This document shows positions 16,250-25,721 of a stretch of DNA of 64,000 nucleotides, in pieces. The notes under the pieces are model-generated. The model made no database searches, was not told the origin of the DNA, and saw only the letters and a program-made list of their open reading frames with translations. The stretch covers positions 62,001 through 126,000 of the forward strand of contig SUWW01000002.1 in NCBI GenBank assembly GCA_015061285.1, written 5' to 3'. Each line of letters opens with the position of its first letter. The stretch's first letter is position 1. A program made the position numbers and the translations under genes. Origin of the DNA: Bacteroidales bacterium (GTDB lineage Bacteria; Bacteroidota; Bacteroidia; Bacteroidales; Marinilabiliaceae).

Positions 16250-16315
16250 TGTCATTCTGAGCGAAACGAAGAATCCCATCACTATAGGAGATCCTTCGCT
16301 TCGCTCAGGATGACA
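16250..16315. repeat. Repeat element R4 (TGTCATTCTGAGCG inverted repeat)
   Basis: Starts TGTCATTCTGAGCGAAACG and ends CGCTTCGCTCAGGATGACA, a near-perfect inverted repeat with a short centre. It is the most compact full copy in the window. Confidence 0.85.
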
Positions 16316-16450
16316 ACCTATTTAGGACGTAGCGAAACGCTACGCCCAACTTACAAACAAAAAAATCTGCGTAAATCTGTTCAATCTGCGGCATCTGTGT
16401 TCTAAGCGAGGCTGCCGTGATACGACAGCCCTACATACGCCCCTACACGC

Positions 16451-16520
16451 TACCCTCTACTCTCTACTCTCTACTCTCTACTCTCTACCCTCTACGCTCT
16501 ACGCTATACTCTCTACTCTT
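16451..16520 (+). repeat. Ten-unit 7-bp tandem repeat (TACTCTC) upstream of tex
   Basis: Ten consecutive heptamers: four exact TACTCTC units lie in a row, flanked by variants TACCCTC, TACGCTC, TACGCTA and TACTCTT plus one more exact unit. The array ends five bases before the tex -7 box. Confidence 0.9.
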
Positions 16521-16524
16521 TTTC

Positions 16525-16532
16525 TATCTTTG
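16525..16532 (+). promoter_or_regulatory. -7 element of the tex promoter
   Basis: TATCTTTG fits TAnnTTTG and lies 9 bp before the ATG at 16542, so the mRNA would be almost leaderless. The -33 position falls inside the heptamer array, with no TTTG. Confidence 0.55.
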
Positions 16533-16541
16533 CAGATACTT

Positions 16542-18668
16542 ATGAATACTAATACAACCCCACTCGCTGGCATCGTTGCGGAGTTGACTTCTGTCACTCC
16601 CAAGCAGGCTGCCACAACCATTGCACTCATCGATTCGGGTGCTACAATTCCGTTTATTGCTCGCTACCGCAAGGAAGCTACTGGCGCACTCGACGAGGTG
16701 AAAATCGCCGACATAGCTACGCAATATGCTCGTTTGCAAGAACTTGAAGCGCGCAAAGCTACGATTCTAAAAACTATCGAAGAGCAAGGCGCACTCACCG
16801 ACGAACTGCGCAAGAAGATTGAGCATACATACGACTCGTCGACGCTCGAAGATTTATACTTACCATATAAGCCCAAACGCCGCACACGCGCCCAGAAGGC
16901 CAAAGAACTTGGTCTTGAGCCGCTTGCTAAGATTATTTTCGCTCAACGTGGTGGCGACATTGAGCAACTTGCGCAAGGCTACGTCAACGACAAAGTGGCT
17001 TCGGCCGATGACGCTCTTCAGGGCGCTCGCGACATCATTGCCGAATGGGTTGCCGACGACGCCGAAGTACGCGATGCTGTGCGCAACGTGTTCCGCCGCT
17101 CTGCCGATGTAACTACGAAACTTGTGAAAGGTCACGAGGAAGATGCTGCTAAGTATGCCGACTATTTCGATCGTTCGGAGAATCTTTCGCGCTGCCCATC
17201 GCACAGAGTTTTGGCTATGATGCGCGCCGAACGCGAAGGTTTCATACGTATAAATGTCGCACCAGAGGATACTACGGGCATAACTAATCGTCTGAATCGT
17301 AAATATGTACGCGGCAACTCGCCAGCTTCGCGCTGCGTGGAGGAGGCTGTAGAAGATGCATACGACCGACTGATAGCGCCATCGATAGCAACAGAGATAT
17401 TGTCGGAAGCCAAAGAAAAGGCCGACACCGAAGCCATTCGCGTCTTTGCCGACAATCTACGTCAGTTGTTGCTTGCTGCGCCACTTGGTGCAAAACGTGT
17501 GCTTGCCCTCGACCCCGGATTCCGCACGGGTTGTAAGGTGGTTTGCCTCGACGAACACGGTCAGCTGAAGCATCACAGCGTTATTTTCCCGCATCCGCCA
17601 CATCCCGATGTTATGGCTGCCGAAGCCGAAATACGCAACCTTTGCAATAAGTATAAAATTGAAGCTATAGCTATAGGCAACGGCACTGCATCGCGCGAGA
17701 CGGAAAGCTTCGTGCGCAATTTGAAACTCGACGCACAGATTTTCGTTGTCTCCGAAGATGGCGCATCGGTCTACTCAGCATCGGCTACGGCACGCGAAGA
17801 GTTTCCCGATGAAGATGTAACCGTCAGAGGTGCCGTCTCTATTGGTCGTCGACTGATTGACCCGCTTGCCGAATTGGTAAAAATCGATCCGAAGTCGATT
17901 GGCGTTGGTCAATATCAGCACGATGTCGACCAAACGCGCCTTCGCGACCAATTGCGCATTACGGTCGAAAGTTGTGTAAACTCCGTTGGCGTCGACCTCA
18001 ACACAGCTTCGTATCACCTTCTTTCATACGTATCTGGCGTAGGTCCGCAACTGGCTAAGAACATCGTGGACTATCGCACCGAGAATGGCTCGTTCACTTC
18101 GCGCGATGAGCTCCACAAAGTGCCACGCCTCGGCCCGAAAGCTTTTGAGCAGTGCGCAGGCTTCCTTCGTGTGCGCAAAGGTTCCAATCCGCTCGACAAC
18201 ACTGGCGTTCACCCCGAACGCTATAAACTGGTGGCTCGCATGGCCAAAGATGCTGGCGTCAGCGTTGAGACGCTCATTGCCGACCATGCTGTGCGACATA
18301 GCATTAACCTGCATAAGTATGTAACAGAAGAGGTTGGTATGCCTACGCTCACCGATATTATTAGTTATCTCGACCGTCCGGGTCTCGATCCGCGCCAACG
18401 AGCCGTAGAATTTCGCTTTGCCGAGGGCGTCAACACTATCGACGACATACGTACGGGCATGGAACTTCCAGGCATCGTATCGAATATCACTGCGTTCGGC
18501 TGCTTCGTAAATATTGGCGTGCATCAAGACGGACTTGTACATATCAGCCAATTGGCCGACCATTTTGTGAAAGACCCCAACGAAGTGGTGCACCTTGGCG
18601 AACATGTCACAGTGCGCGTCATTGATGTCGACACAGCTCGCAAACGCATATCGCTCAAAAAACTGTAA
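16542..18668 (+). CDS. tex: Tex family RNA-binding transcription accessory protein
   Basis: The 708-residue protein has the full Tex order: N-terminal helical domain (IPFIARYRKEATGALDE, SSTLEDLYLPYKPKRRTRA), a YqgF-like RNase H fold (ALDPGFRTGCKVVCLD, about 320-450), two helix-hairpin-helix motifs (YVSGVGPQLAKNIVDYR and KVPRLGPKAFEQCAGFLR), and a C-terminal S1 domain (PGIVSNITAFGCFVNIGVHQDGLVHISQL). It binds RNA and affects transcription or RNA turnover. I chose the ATG at 16542 rather than the upstream TTG at 16530, which overlaps the -7 box. Confidence 0.95.
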   Translation: MNTNTTPLAGIVAELTSVTPKQAATTIALIDSGATIPFIARYRKEATGALDEVKIADIATQYARLQELEARKATILKTIEEQGALTDELRKKIEHTYDSSTLEDLYLPYKPKRRTRAQKAKELGLEPLAKIIFAQRGGDIEQLAQGYVNDKVASADDALQGARDIIAEWVADDAEVRDAVRNVFRRSADVTTKLVKGHEEDAAKYADYFDRSENLSRCPSHRVLAMMRAEREGFIRINVAPEDTTGITNRLNRKYVRGNSPASRCVEEAVEDAYDRLIAPSIATEILSEAKEKADTEAIRVFADNLRQLLLAAPLGAKRVLALDPGFRTGCKVVCLDEHGQLKHHSVIFPHPPHPDVMAAEAEIRNLCNKYKIEAIAIGNGTASRETESFVRNLKLDAQIFVVSEDGASVYSASATAREEFPDEDVTVRGAVSIGRRLIDPLAELVKIDPKSIGVGQYQHDVDQTRLRDQLRITVESCVNSVGVDLNTASYHLLSYVSGVGPQLAKNIVDYRTENGSFTSRDELHKVPRLGPKAFEQCAGFLRVRKGSNPLDNTGVHPERYKLVARMAKDAGVSVETLIADHAVRHSINLHKYVTEEVGMPTLTDIISYLDRPGLDPRQRAVEFRFAEGVNTIDDIRTGMELPGIVSNITAFGCFVNIGVHQDGLVHISQLADHFVKDPNEVVHLGEHVTVRVIDVDTARKRISLKKL

Positions 18669-18853
18669 GTAATTACGAGTTTAGAATTACGAGTTACGAT
18701 ACTTGTTTTTGTCATTCTGAGCGAAGCGAAGAATCCCACGATAACGAGATCCTTTGATTCGCTCAGGATGGCAACCATCAATTTTCAATTCTGAATTTTC
18801 AATTTTCAATTGCATTATTTAGGTAACTTCGCGCTATAATATCAATAACAATA
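18669..18853. repeat. Spacer with repeat element R5 between tex and rnpA
   Basis: 18710-18773 is an inverted-repeat element (TGTCATTCTGAGCGAAGCG to GATTCGCTCAGGATGGCA), flanked by AATTACGAG words on the left and AATTTTCAATTCTGAATTTTC-like words on the right. The rnpA promoter is probably in the last 40 bp but has no clear match. Confidence 0.8.
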
Positions 18854-19240
18854 ATGCCATCTACGCAGCAACATACGTTTCCTAAGGCCGAAAAACTTTG
18901 TAGCGATTCAGCCATCAATAAATTGTTCACTGAAGGTCAATCGGTTTCCAAATTTCCATTGCGTGCTGTATACATACCTACAGAGAGCGATTTGACGCAC
19001 GTGCTTATAAGTGTGTCGAAGAAACGTTTCAAACATGCTGTCGATCGCAATAGAGTGAAACGTCTTGTGCGTGAGGCTTATAGACTCAATAAACAGTCGC
19101 TCACTGTACCTCAAAAACTCGATTTGGCATTCGTATTTATTGGTAATAAACTGCCAGACTATGCCTCCATAACCAAATCGGTAACGACGATTTTGGAGCG
19201 AATTAGTAATGCTGTAAATGACGTACAATCAAGTAATTAA
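18854..19240 (+). CDS. rnpA: Ribonuclease P protein component
   Basis: The 128-residue basic protein contains the RNase P protein signature [20 protein letters not shown] at about residues 55-75 and the usual N-terminal FPKAEKL segment. It binds the RNase P RNA and helps remove 5' leaders from tRNA precursors and tmRNA. It is followed 5 bp later by yidD, a nearly universal bacterial order. Confidence 0.97.
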   Translation: MPSTQQHTFPKAEKLCSDSAINKLFTEGQSVSKFPLRAVYIPTESDLTHVLISVSKKRFKHAVDRNRVKRLVREAYRLNKQSLTVPQKLDLAFVFIGNKLPDYASITKSVTTILERISNAVNDVQSSN

Positions 19241-19245
19241 TCATT

Positions 19246-19455
19246 ATGAAAACCATATTGATATTACTTGTAAAATTCTATAAGAATTTCATTTCGCCAA
19301 TGACGCCGCCCGCGTGCCGCTATACGCCCACGTGTTCGCAATATGCATTGGAGGCTTTGCAAAAATATGGGGCGCTGAAGGGCGGTTGGCTCGCGTTGAA
19401 GCGAATACTACGTTGTCACCCTTGGGGCGGAAGTGGCTACGACCCTGTGCCGTAA
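19246..19455 (+). CDS. yidD: Membrane protein insertion efficiency factor YidD
   Basis: The 69-residue protein has the diagnostic [20 protein letters not shown] and [15 protein letters not shown], with three conserved Cys. It is membrane-associated and thought to help YidC insert inner-membrane proteins. It sits between rnpA and recX with short gaps. Confidence 0.97.
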   Translation: MKTILILLVKFYKNFISPMTPPACRYTPTCSQYALEALQKYGALKGGWLALKRILRCHPWGGSGYDPVP

Positions 19456-19495
19456 ATGGTTGTAAGATTGGGAATTGTAAATAGTAAGTATATCT

Positions 19496-19987
19496 ATGGA
19501 AAATAGCCAAGCTAAAGAGTCGGCCGAAGAGGAAAAACGTGCGCTAAATAAAATGGCGCACTGGTGTTCTATGCAGGAGCGATGTTCGGGCGATGTGCGC
19601 GACAAACTTGCTGCTATGGATTTGTCGAGCGATGCTGTAGAACGCATTATCGATCGCCTTAAGCGCGAACGCTTCCTCGACGACTCGCGGTATGCTTTGT
19701 ATTACGTAAAAGATAAATCTCGATTTAATAGTTGGGGGCCAACTAAGCTGCGTTATATGCTTAGAAATAAGCGAGTAAGTGATGAATTTATTGACGAAGC
19801 ACTCCAGTCTATCGATGCCGACACATACACCGCGCAACTCGAAAAGTTGATGAAAAACAAAATCCGACTTTCGCATGCTGCCGATTTGCAAAAACTGAAA
19901 GCTCAGTTGCTACGTCTTGGCGCTTCGCATGGCTATCCCTATGATGATACATATCGAATGATAGAAAAGTTGTTGCAAGGTAGGTAG
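19496..19987 (+). CDS. recX: RecX family regulatory protein
   Basis: The 163-residue protein shows the tandem three-helix repeats of RecX: LNKMAHWCSMQERCSGDVRDKL, then RIIDRLKRERFLDDSRYALYYV (the family's F-D-D-x-R-Y/F-A motif) and WGPTKLRYMLRNKRVSDEFIDEAL. It would bind RecA filaments and modulate their growth. It starts 40 bp after yidD. Confidence 0.92.
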   Translation: MENSQAKESAEEEKRALNKMAHWCSMQERCSGDVRDKLAAMDLSSDAVERIIDRLKRERFLDDSRYALYYVKDKSRFNSWGPTKLRYMLRNKRVSDEFIDEALQSIDADTYTAQLEKLMKNKIRLSHAADLQKLKAQLLRLGASHGYPYDDTYRMIEKLLQGR

Positions 19988-19993
19988 CCGCGC

Positions 19994-20025
19994 TTTGCTC
20001 AAGCCAAATTGCAACAGTATATTTG
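19994..20025 (+). promoter_or_regulatory. Promoter of the NlpC/P60 gene
   Basis: TTTG at 19994-19997 and TATATTTG at 20018-20025, 20 bp apart, match the Bacteroidota -33/-7 pattern. The start codon lies 18 bp after the -7 box. Confidence 0.75.
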
Positions 20026-20043
20026 TGAAGCACATTGGGTATT

Positions 20044-20649
20044 ATGAAGCATTTGAAGTTTTGGGCAATTCTGTTGATGATGGTAACTGCTGCTACGTTG
20101 AGTGGCTGTAGCTCATCGCGCAATGCCTCTGATGCTAAGCAAATTTCATATAAAGATGTAGGCTCGCACAAATCGAAAAAAGGAAGCTCTAAAAAGAGTA
20201 ACGATTCTTCAAAGTCATCTGGTTCATTATCAGGTATATCTAAAAAGTTGGGCGTTCAAGTTACGTCGTCGGACAATCAAAAACTCTACTCAGAAGCTGC
20301 ATCGTGGGTTGGTGCACCTTATAAATATGGTGGCACTTCGCGCTCAGGAGTCGATTGCTCAGGTTTTACATATTTGATGTATAAATCTGTATATGGAAAG
20401 ACCATAAGTCGTCAATCGGGCGAGATATTGTCGAAGGATTGTAACAAGATAAAAAAGAGTGACTTACGTGCTGGTGACCTTGTTTTTTTTCGTACAGATG
20501 GTAAGAGGTCTTCTACGCCCAATCATGTTGGTATTTATCTGAAAAGCAACAAATTTATACACGCCAGTTCGTCAAAGGGTGTAGTAGTAAGTGATTTGAC
20601 CACAGACTATTACGTGAAGAATTGGATTGCTGGAGGAAGAGTGCGTTAA
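20044..20649 (+). CDS. NlpC/P60 family lipoprotein hydrolase
   Basis: The 201-residue protein has a lipoprotein signal (lipobox LSGC), a Ser/Lys-rich linker at about 30-75, and an NlpC/P60 domain with the catalytic Cys in SGVDCSGFTY, the His in NHVGIYL, and a following polar residue in KFIHASS. It probably cleaves peptidoglycan stem peptides from the periplasmic face of a membrane. I chose the ATG at 20044 because the signal peptide begins there and the promoter fits. Its stop overlaps the convergent xseA stop by 4 bp. Confidence 0.92.
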   Translation: MKHLKFWAILLMMVTAATLSGCSSSRNASDAKQISYKDVGSHKSKKGSSKKSNDSSKSSGSLSGISKKLGVQVTSSDNQKLYSEAASWVGAPYKYGGTSRSGVDCSGFTYLMYKSVYGKTISRQSGEILSKDCNKIKKSDLRAGDLVFFRTDGKRSSTPNHVGIYLKSNKFIHASSSKGVVVSDLTTDYYVKNWIAGGRVR

Positions 20650-21956
20650 TTCACTTTAGAGCGTATTTTACCATTGGCAGTGATGGTAACGATTTCTTCG
20701 CCTGATACAACATCGTTTGCTGACCGAATTCGTTTCGATTTACTTTCGGTAATAGTATAACCCAAATTCAAAATTCGTTTAGGATTTATTGCATCTATGT
20801 TAAGCTCGTATTGCTGAAGTCTATGAGCACACTCTTTTATATATAAGGTGGAACTGTTGTGTAGTTGCAACTGTATGTTTTTCAAAGTATTGGTCTCGTT
20901 CGATAGTCGCATTTTAGCGCTTAGGCTAAAACGTTCATCAAGATGAGAAATAATTCTTTTTTGTGAGGCTATGTAATTTATTGCAAAAGAATTTAGTTGA
21001 GTGAATAATTGATTATTTTGAATTTTTTCGTTTGTAATGTAATCATACGTAATATTGCTGATGTTGGCTTGTAGCTCGTTCAATTTATTGAGTAGTAGTA
21101 AGTTGTGGTTGATTATAAACTCAGCTACAGCAGTTGGCGTTTTCATGCGAGTGTTGGCTACAACATCTGCTACGGAGTTGTCGCGTTCGTGCCCAATGCC
21201 AGTGATTACTGGTAGAGGAAATTGGGCAATGTTAGATGCAAGTTCGTAGCCATCGAAGCAAGCCAAGTCGGCCTTACTACCGCCACCGCGTATAATTATT
21301 ACAGCATCGTATTTATCTGTATATGAGGCTATGGTGTCGAGAGCAGCTATGATTGTACGTTCGGCATCGGCACCTTGAACAAGAGCTTCAAAAAGATCGT
21401 ATTCTATATTGAATTTGTATTTATTTGAATCGAGTTGATTGCAGAAATCACCATAACCTGCGGCGGTTTTAGATGATATGATAGCCAATCGTTGTAGCGA
21501 AAGGGGTAGTACCAACTGTTTGTTCATGTCTATAATACCATCTTCTTGCAGTCGGCGAAGAGTTTCAAGTCGCTGACGTTCAATATCTCCCAAAGTGTAA
21601 TTTGAGTCGATGTCGAGTATTGTGAGAGATATTCCATATAATTCATGAAACGATGCTTGCGCGAGAAACATAACCTTCATGCCTATTTGAAGTTCGCGCT
21701 GTGTTTCATTAGTGAACTTTGGTATGATTCTATATGCTATTGACGACCAGATGTTTGCACGTATTTTTGCCACAGGATTGCGGCTTGATTCTGATTTTTC
21801 TATCAAATCGAGATAATAATGTCCACCGCGAAAACTTATTTCAGAGATTTCGGCTACAACCCAGGCAAGTAGTTTTGCGTTGTTTACGGCATTTTTTATC
21901 TGAGCCGTGAATTGCGAAAGTGTGAGCGATGGCACCGATTCGGTTGTTAGTTCCAT
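20646..21956 (-). CDS. xseA: Exodeoxyribonuclease VII large subunit
   Basis: The 436-residue protein has the N-terminal OB-fold (SLTLSQFTAQIKNAV, WVVAEISEISFRGGHYYLDLIEK) and the XseA catalytic core (AIISSKTAAGYGDF, VIIIRGGGSKADLACFDGYELASNIAQFPLPVITGIGHERDNSVADVVA, MKTPTAVAEFI), with a helical coiled C-terminal region. It degrades single-stranded DNA together with XseB, whose gene is not in the window. It overlaps the SpoIID-like gene upstream by 10 bp, so it is the last gene of a four-gene unit. Confidence 0.95.
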   Translation of the reverse strand: MELTTESVPSLTLSQFTAQIKNAVNNAKLLAWVVAEISEISFRGGHYYLDLIEKSESSRNPVAKIRANIWSSIAYRIIPKFTNETQRELQIGMKVMFLAQASFHELYGISLTILDIDSNYTLGDIERQRLETLRRLQEDGIIDMNKQLVLPLSLQRLAIISSKTAAGYGDFCNQLDSNKYKFNIEYDLFEALVQGADAERTIIAALDTIASYTDKYDAVIIIRGGGSKADLACFDGYELASNIAQFPLPVITGIGHERDNSVADVVANTRMKTPTAVAEFIINHNLLLLNKLNELQANISNITYDYITNEKIQNNQLFTQLNSFAINYIASQKRIISHLDERFSLSAKMRLSNETNTLKNIQLQLHNSSTLYIKECAHRLQQYELNIDAINPKRILNLGYTITESKSKRIRSANDVVSGEEIVTITANGKIRSKVN

Positions 21957-23260
21957 AGTTTCTCGATTTTAGAATTTCTAAAATAATGTTGTATTATTTG
22001 AGTGTATTCAAATCCTTCTTCTGCCATAACAGCAGCTCCTATTTGACACATGCCCACGCCATGCCCCCAACCTGCACCTATGAACGTAAATATCTCTCCA
22101 TCAGCCGATTTTTCTACTGTAAAGGCCGAACTATAGAGGTGCGAATGCGATAAAAGTCGTCGAATTTCGAGTTCTTTGCCGATTGTAATTGTTCGCTTTG
22201 TACCAACAATTTTCAAAAGTTTAATACGAGCCGATGGACCACGCTCAATTACTTCGAAATCAATAATTTTACCGATGTCGAATCCTGATTTTCGATTGAA
22301 TATTTCTGATAATTCATCTGCTGTATAAACCACTCTCCAGCGGTAGAAATCGGGAGTTTCTTGGTCATAACTATTGAGAACTTGTTTGAGAATTTTGGCA
22401 TTTTGAGTGTTGCAAAAAGCATCTGGTTGCGATTTTATCCAATTGTCTGCATTGACTTCGTTTGTTAGGTCTAAGTCGTTGCTAATCTTGTTGTTATCTA
22501 CGAAAGATAATAGATAATTCTTGTGCTCGTCTTGCCAACAAGTTTCAAAGAGTTCGGTTTTTCCACCGCAGCATTTTGAGAAGCGCGCGTCGCAAATTTC
22601 ATCGTTGTATGTAATTAGTATGCCACGAGTAGCCTCTATGGCTTTTCGAACCGTAGGATTGTTGGCGCGAGTAAGACCTTGGTAACGCTGACAATGATCA
22701 TCGGCGCAGACATCAAAGAGTTTGTGGTCGTCGCGGTCGTAATAGCGAACGTAGTAGCCTTTGTTAGCATCTTCGATGGTGTGAACGGCAATGTTGTTGT
22801 GTCTTGAAATTTGTGCCATAAGCCAACTGCGCGACACCACGGCATGAGCCTTAAGTAGTTCGAGTGACGACGATGCGCTCATCTCCGATGCTATCACGCA
22901 AAATAGATAATCCTCTATTCTCAGTCTATTGATAGCCCAAATTTTATCACCATCTACCATAATAGTTAAGTTGCCGCTAAAGGTTTGCGTTTCAGTGCGT
23001 TGCCAATGAAATCCTATGCCAATAACAACATCGTGTATTTGAAATGTCGCATTTGCGTTCGTAGATATGAAATCTAATTTTTTTGCATCGTCGGAAGCTT
23101 TCCCATCAATGAATATTGTTTGATTTTTTACGCTAAAAATGTGCGTTTGAGAAATAGTTTTGTCATTTTCTGCGTACTTATAATTATCAGAGAATGTTAT
23201 AGTTATACTGTCTGATGATAGTATTCCTACAGATATGATAGGTTCGTTGATAGATTCCAT
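21947..23260 (-). CDS. SpoIID/LytB domain protein
   Basis: The 437-residue protein contains a SpoIID/LytB domain at about 110-260 (IEDYLFCVIASEMSASSSLELLKAHAVVSRSWLM, RGILITYNDEICDARFSKCCGGKTE) and the C-terminal GAGWGHGVGMCQIGA. SpoIID is a lytic transglycosylase of denuded glycan strands; Bacteroidetes homologues have no sporulation role, and no signal peptide is obvious at this N-terminus. It sits between DUF4922 and xseA with overlaps or tiny gaps. The domain call is firm; the substrate is not. Confidence 0.9.
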   Translation of the reverse strand: MESINEPIISVGILSSDSITITFSDNYKYAENDKTISQTHIFSVKNQTIFIDGKASDDAKKLDFISTNANATFQIHDVVIGIGFHWQRTETQTFSGNLTIMVDGDKIWAINRLRIEDYLFCVIASEMSASSSLELLKAHAVVSRSWLMAQISRHNNIAVHTIEDANKGYYVRYYDRDDHKLFDVCADDHCQRYQGLTRANNPTVRKAIEATRGILITYNDEICDARFSKCCGGKTELFETCWQDEHKNYLLSFVDNNKISNDLDLTNEVNADNWIKSQPDAFCNTQNAKILKQVLNSYDQETPDFYRWRVVYTADELSEIFNRKSGFDIGKIIDFEVIERGPSARIKLLKIVGTKRTITIGKELEIRRLLSHSHLYSSAFTVEKSADGEIFTFIGAGWGHGVGMCQIGAAVMAEEGFEYTQIIQHYFRNSKIEKLWN

Positions 23261-23270
23261 TTATCGATGA

Positions 23271-24149
23271 TTAGAAACAAACTTGTGAGAATATACTTTT
23301 TATATCTTCTGTTGTAATTTTTTGAAAATCTTCTTCTCGTGGTGTAATAAGAATTCCACCAACTTCGGCCGAAGCAGGACTTATAAGTATTTTCTCGCAA
23401 CTGTCGGCATAGTATTGTGATGGGCGAAAAGCTTTGCGTATAACTACATACATGTTTATAGCATTTTCATCTTTCGAATATGTAGTTATGATATTGAGCA
23501 TCGATTCGTCTCGTTTATATTCTTTTAGTTTTTGTTCAATTGATTCTTTTATTTCGTTTATATTATTCAAATCGATAGTGTAGTATTTATATATTTTTCT
23601 GAATGTTTCATCAGACTCTGAAAGGATATACTTGTTTGATTCAAAGATGACTTTTGAAAATTTTTTATAGTCGGCAAATAGTGGCCATTCGTCAATGCCG
23701 CCAGCTTGAAAATGGCGGTGGTCGGGCGCTGATGCACCACATTCAGAACCATTGAAAAATATGGCCATTTGAGGCATCTCTACAGCAAGTTGAGCCATAT
23801 CGTCGAGATATTTCAACACCTCTTGACGTTCGTGTTTTTGACTTACTATAGTCAGATGTTTGCTAAAAATAGGGTATGGATTTACAAGAATGCAGTAATT
23901 GCGCCATTGCTCAATCATTTGTTCCGAAGGACGGTTTTGAGGGCAGAGAAAACAAGGGCGAAGTGCAACTTCGTTTGCCGTGATTTTGGCTGCGGTAGAG
24001 CGAATTCGTGATGGGTTGAATTGCAGAACGAAATGCGCACCATCAACTACGATTTCGCGTCGACGAACTGTGGCAAGATTGCGATAGTTGTCGGCGGCGA
24101 GATTCCAAGTTTGTAATTGTTTGTCTATGAAGTTATTTATGCAAATCAT
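23271..24149 (-). CDS. DUF4922 protein (HIT/GalT-like fold)
   Basis: The 292-residue protein matches DUF4922: [14 protein letters not shown] near residue 85-98 (a CxxC knuckle), [16 protein letters not shown], and [12 protein letters not shown], which resembles the HxHxQ active site of HIT/GalT nucleotidyltransferases and phosphorylases. A phosphorylase or nucleotidyltransferase role acting on a sugar nucleotide is plausible. It overlaps the upstream GT2 gene by 17 bp and lies 10 bp before the SpoIID-like gene. Confidence 0.85.
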   Translation of the reverse strand: MICINNFIDKQLQTWNLAADNYRNLATVRRREIVVDGAHFVLQFNPSRIRSTAAKITANEVALRPCFLCPQNRPSEQMIEQWRNYCILVNPYPIFSKHLTIVSQKHERQEVLKYLDDMAQLAVEMPQMAIFFNGSECGASAPDHRHFQAGGIDEWPLFADYKKFSKVIFESNKYILSESDETFRKIYKYYTIDLNNINEIKESIEQKLKEYKRDESMLNIITTYSKDENAINMYVVIRKAFRPSQYYADSCEKILISPASAEVGGILITPREEDFQKITTEDIKSIFSQVCF

Positions 24150-25512
24150 TATTGCTGTTTTTTCGAGCGATGATTTCTATTGTACGTATTGAATCTTTGT
24201 AGTAGTTGTTCGTGTTTACTTTGTCTATCGAGAGCGCAGCATCGGAGTTGCCGTTCCATCTGCGACATAGGTAAATAGGCGTAAATATTCGTCCGATTTT
24301 GAATTCGCGCGAAAGTCTAAGACCAATGGCATAGTCTTCACCATAGCTGACGTTAGGAAGAGGATTTCGGCGCAAAAGAGAAGTTAAGAATGCTCGAGGT
24401 GCACCTAAACCGTTAATTCTTAGAGCGTTATTCATGCCGTTCTCGTTGGTCCATTCGCGGTGGTCTATAATGTAGGGCGGCAGAGGTTTCAAATCGAAGT
24501 CGACCATTGAATAACTACCAATTACCATTGCGCAAGATTCAGTATTGAACTTTGCAACCACTTGACTTATAGTAGTTTCGTCGGCGTATAAATCGTCGCT
24601 ATCGAGTTGAATGGCATATTTTCCACAACGATTGTCGTTGATAGCCTGCATCCAGCAACCTCCAATTTGTAAGTCGTTGCGCGAAGGCACAATGTGTATA
24701 ACTCGTTTGTCGCGTTTGGCAAAGTCGGTGAGCACTTCAGTTGTGCCATCGGTGCTGTGGTTGTCTACAACAATAACGTTGAATTTGCCATCGAAATTTT
24801 GACTTAGCACAGATTTTACTGCATCGGCGATGGTCTTGACGCGATTGCGTACAGGAATGATAACCGAAACATCTACAGTAAAATTCCCATCATCGTTGGC
24901 GGTTTGTATGTTGTGGTAATCGATGAAAGCGCCAATATTTTTTAGGTGTTGTGTGCACACTTGTTCCATCTCAATTTGCACTTCTCGATTTCGAGGATCT
25001 ACGTAGTCGAATTGTTTTTCGCCAGATCGACGCAGGTCGTTTTCGCGGCAAGTGTATAGTAGTTCTGGAATATGAAGCACTTTGCCTGAACGCATAGCAT
25101 TGAGTCGTATGCTATACAAAGTGCTGTATTTCAGGTTGCTATATTCGTTTAGCGTATTTATGATAATGTCAGCTCTGCATATATATAATGCACCAAGGTC
25201 AAAATCGTCTCGAACGCTACCTTCTTGACAATCGATGAGTTTGTGAATATGTATCTCTTCTTGTTTCGATTCGTAGAAATCTGAGTATAAGAAAGTTGCA
25301 TTTGTCTGTCGAGCAATAGATACGAGGCGTTCAATTGCCGATGGCTCAATTTCTACTTGTTTTTCGTTTGCAACAAAACATACGTATGCCGATGATTGTA
25401 TGTAGGTGAGAAGTTTCGATAAGCTGTTGCTACTTAGTAGCTTAGGCGTATTTATAAATATAAAGTCTTTTGGCGCTGATTCGTAGTGAATTAGAAAACA
25501 ATCTTGACTCAT
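24133..25512 (-). CDS. Glycosyltransferase family 2 protein with N-terminal extension
   Basis: The GT2 domain begins near residue 215 ([40 protein letters not shown]) with the metal-binding IQLDSDDLY and the acceptor-side [11 protein letters not shown]. The first 200 residues form a second, weaker domain resembling a degenerate glycosyltransferase ([24 protein letters not shown]). I chose the start at 25512 ([10 protein letters not shown]), because residues upstream look like leader sequence. It heads the unit GT2-DUF4922-SpoIID-xseA, suggesting a conserved envelope-glycan function. Confidence 0.88.
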   Translation of the reverse strand: MSQDCFLIHYESAPKDFIFINTPKLLSSNSLSKLLTYIQSSAYVCFVANEKQVEIEPSAIERLVSIARQTNATFLYSDFYESKQEEIHIHKLIDCQEGSVRDDFDLGALYICRADIIINTLNEYSNLKYSTLYSIRLNAMRSGKVLHIPELLYTCRENDLRRSGEKQFDYVDPRNREVQIEMEQVCTQHLKNIGAFIDYHNIQTANDDGNFTVDVSVIIPVRNRVKTIADAVKSVLSQNFDGKFNVIVVDNHSTDGTTEVLTDFAKRDKRVIHIVPSRNDLQIGGCWMQAINDNRCGKYAIQLDSDDLYADETTISQVVAKFNTESCAMVIGSYSMVDFDLKPLPPYIIDHREWTNENGMNNALRINGLGAPRAFLTSLLRRNPLPNVSYGEDYAIGLRLSREFKIGRIFTPIYLCRRWNGNSDAALSIDKVNTNNYYKDSIRTIEIIARKNSNNDLHK

Positions 25513-25637
25513 AGGAAATGTGATAAATAACAATTCAAAATTAATACTTAGTGGCTTATATAGCCGAAAAGTTATCAATAATGCATGATGAACTATGGGC
25601 TATTTCTCTACATAAGCATTACGAGAGTACGAAAGTG

Positions 25638-25669
25638 TTGAAAAAGAGAGTTGTAAAATGCTACATTTG
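25638..25669 (+). promoter_or_regulatory. Promoter of the hybrid two-component regulator
   Basis: TACATTTG at 25662-25669 fits the -7 element; a partial -33 (TTG at 25638-25640) lies 21 bp upstream. It is divergent from the glycosyltransferase operon, whose own promoter is not obvious. Confidence 0.55.
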
Positions 25670-25721
25670 TAGACACAATTCACAAACTATATAAATGGTA
25701 ATATTCAACTTCTTAACCCCG

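Larger units (their letters stand above)
16043..16541 (+). other. Noncoding mosaic of terminators, palindromes and tandem repeats
   Basis: These 499 bp hold two terminators, several perfect short palindromes (for example GGACGCAC/GTGCGTCC at 16222-16240 and GTAGCG/CGCTAC at 16329-16343), repeat element R4, and a 7-bp tandem repeat reaching the tex promoter. An open frame at 16076-16405 crosses all of these and is not a gene. Confidence 0.8.

Noticed and set aside
16250..16315. Element R4 as a transcription terminator
   Set aside because: It has no T run, and the same element occurs between co-directional operon genes where termination would be harmful.
16076..16405. 109-residue reading frame
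   Set aside because: It runs across two terminators, several palindromes and repeat element R4; composition is not protein-like.
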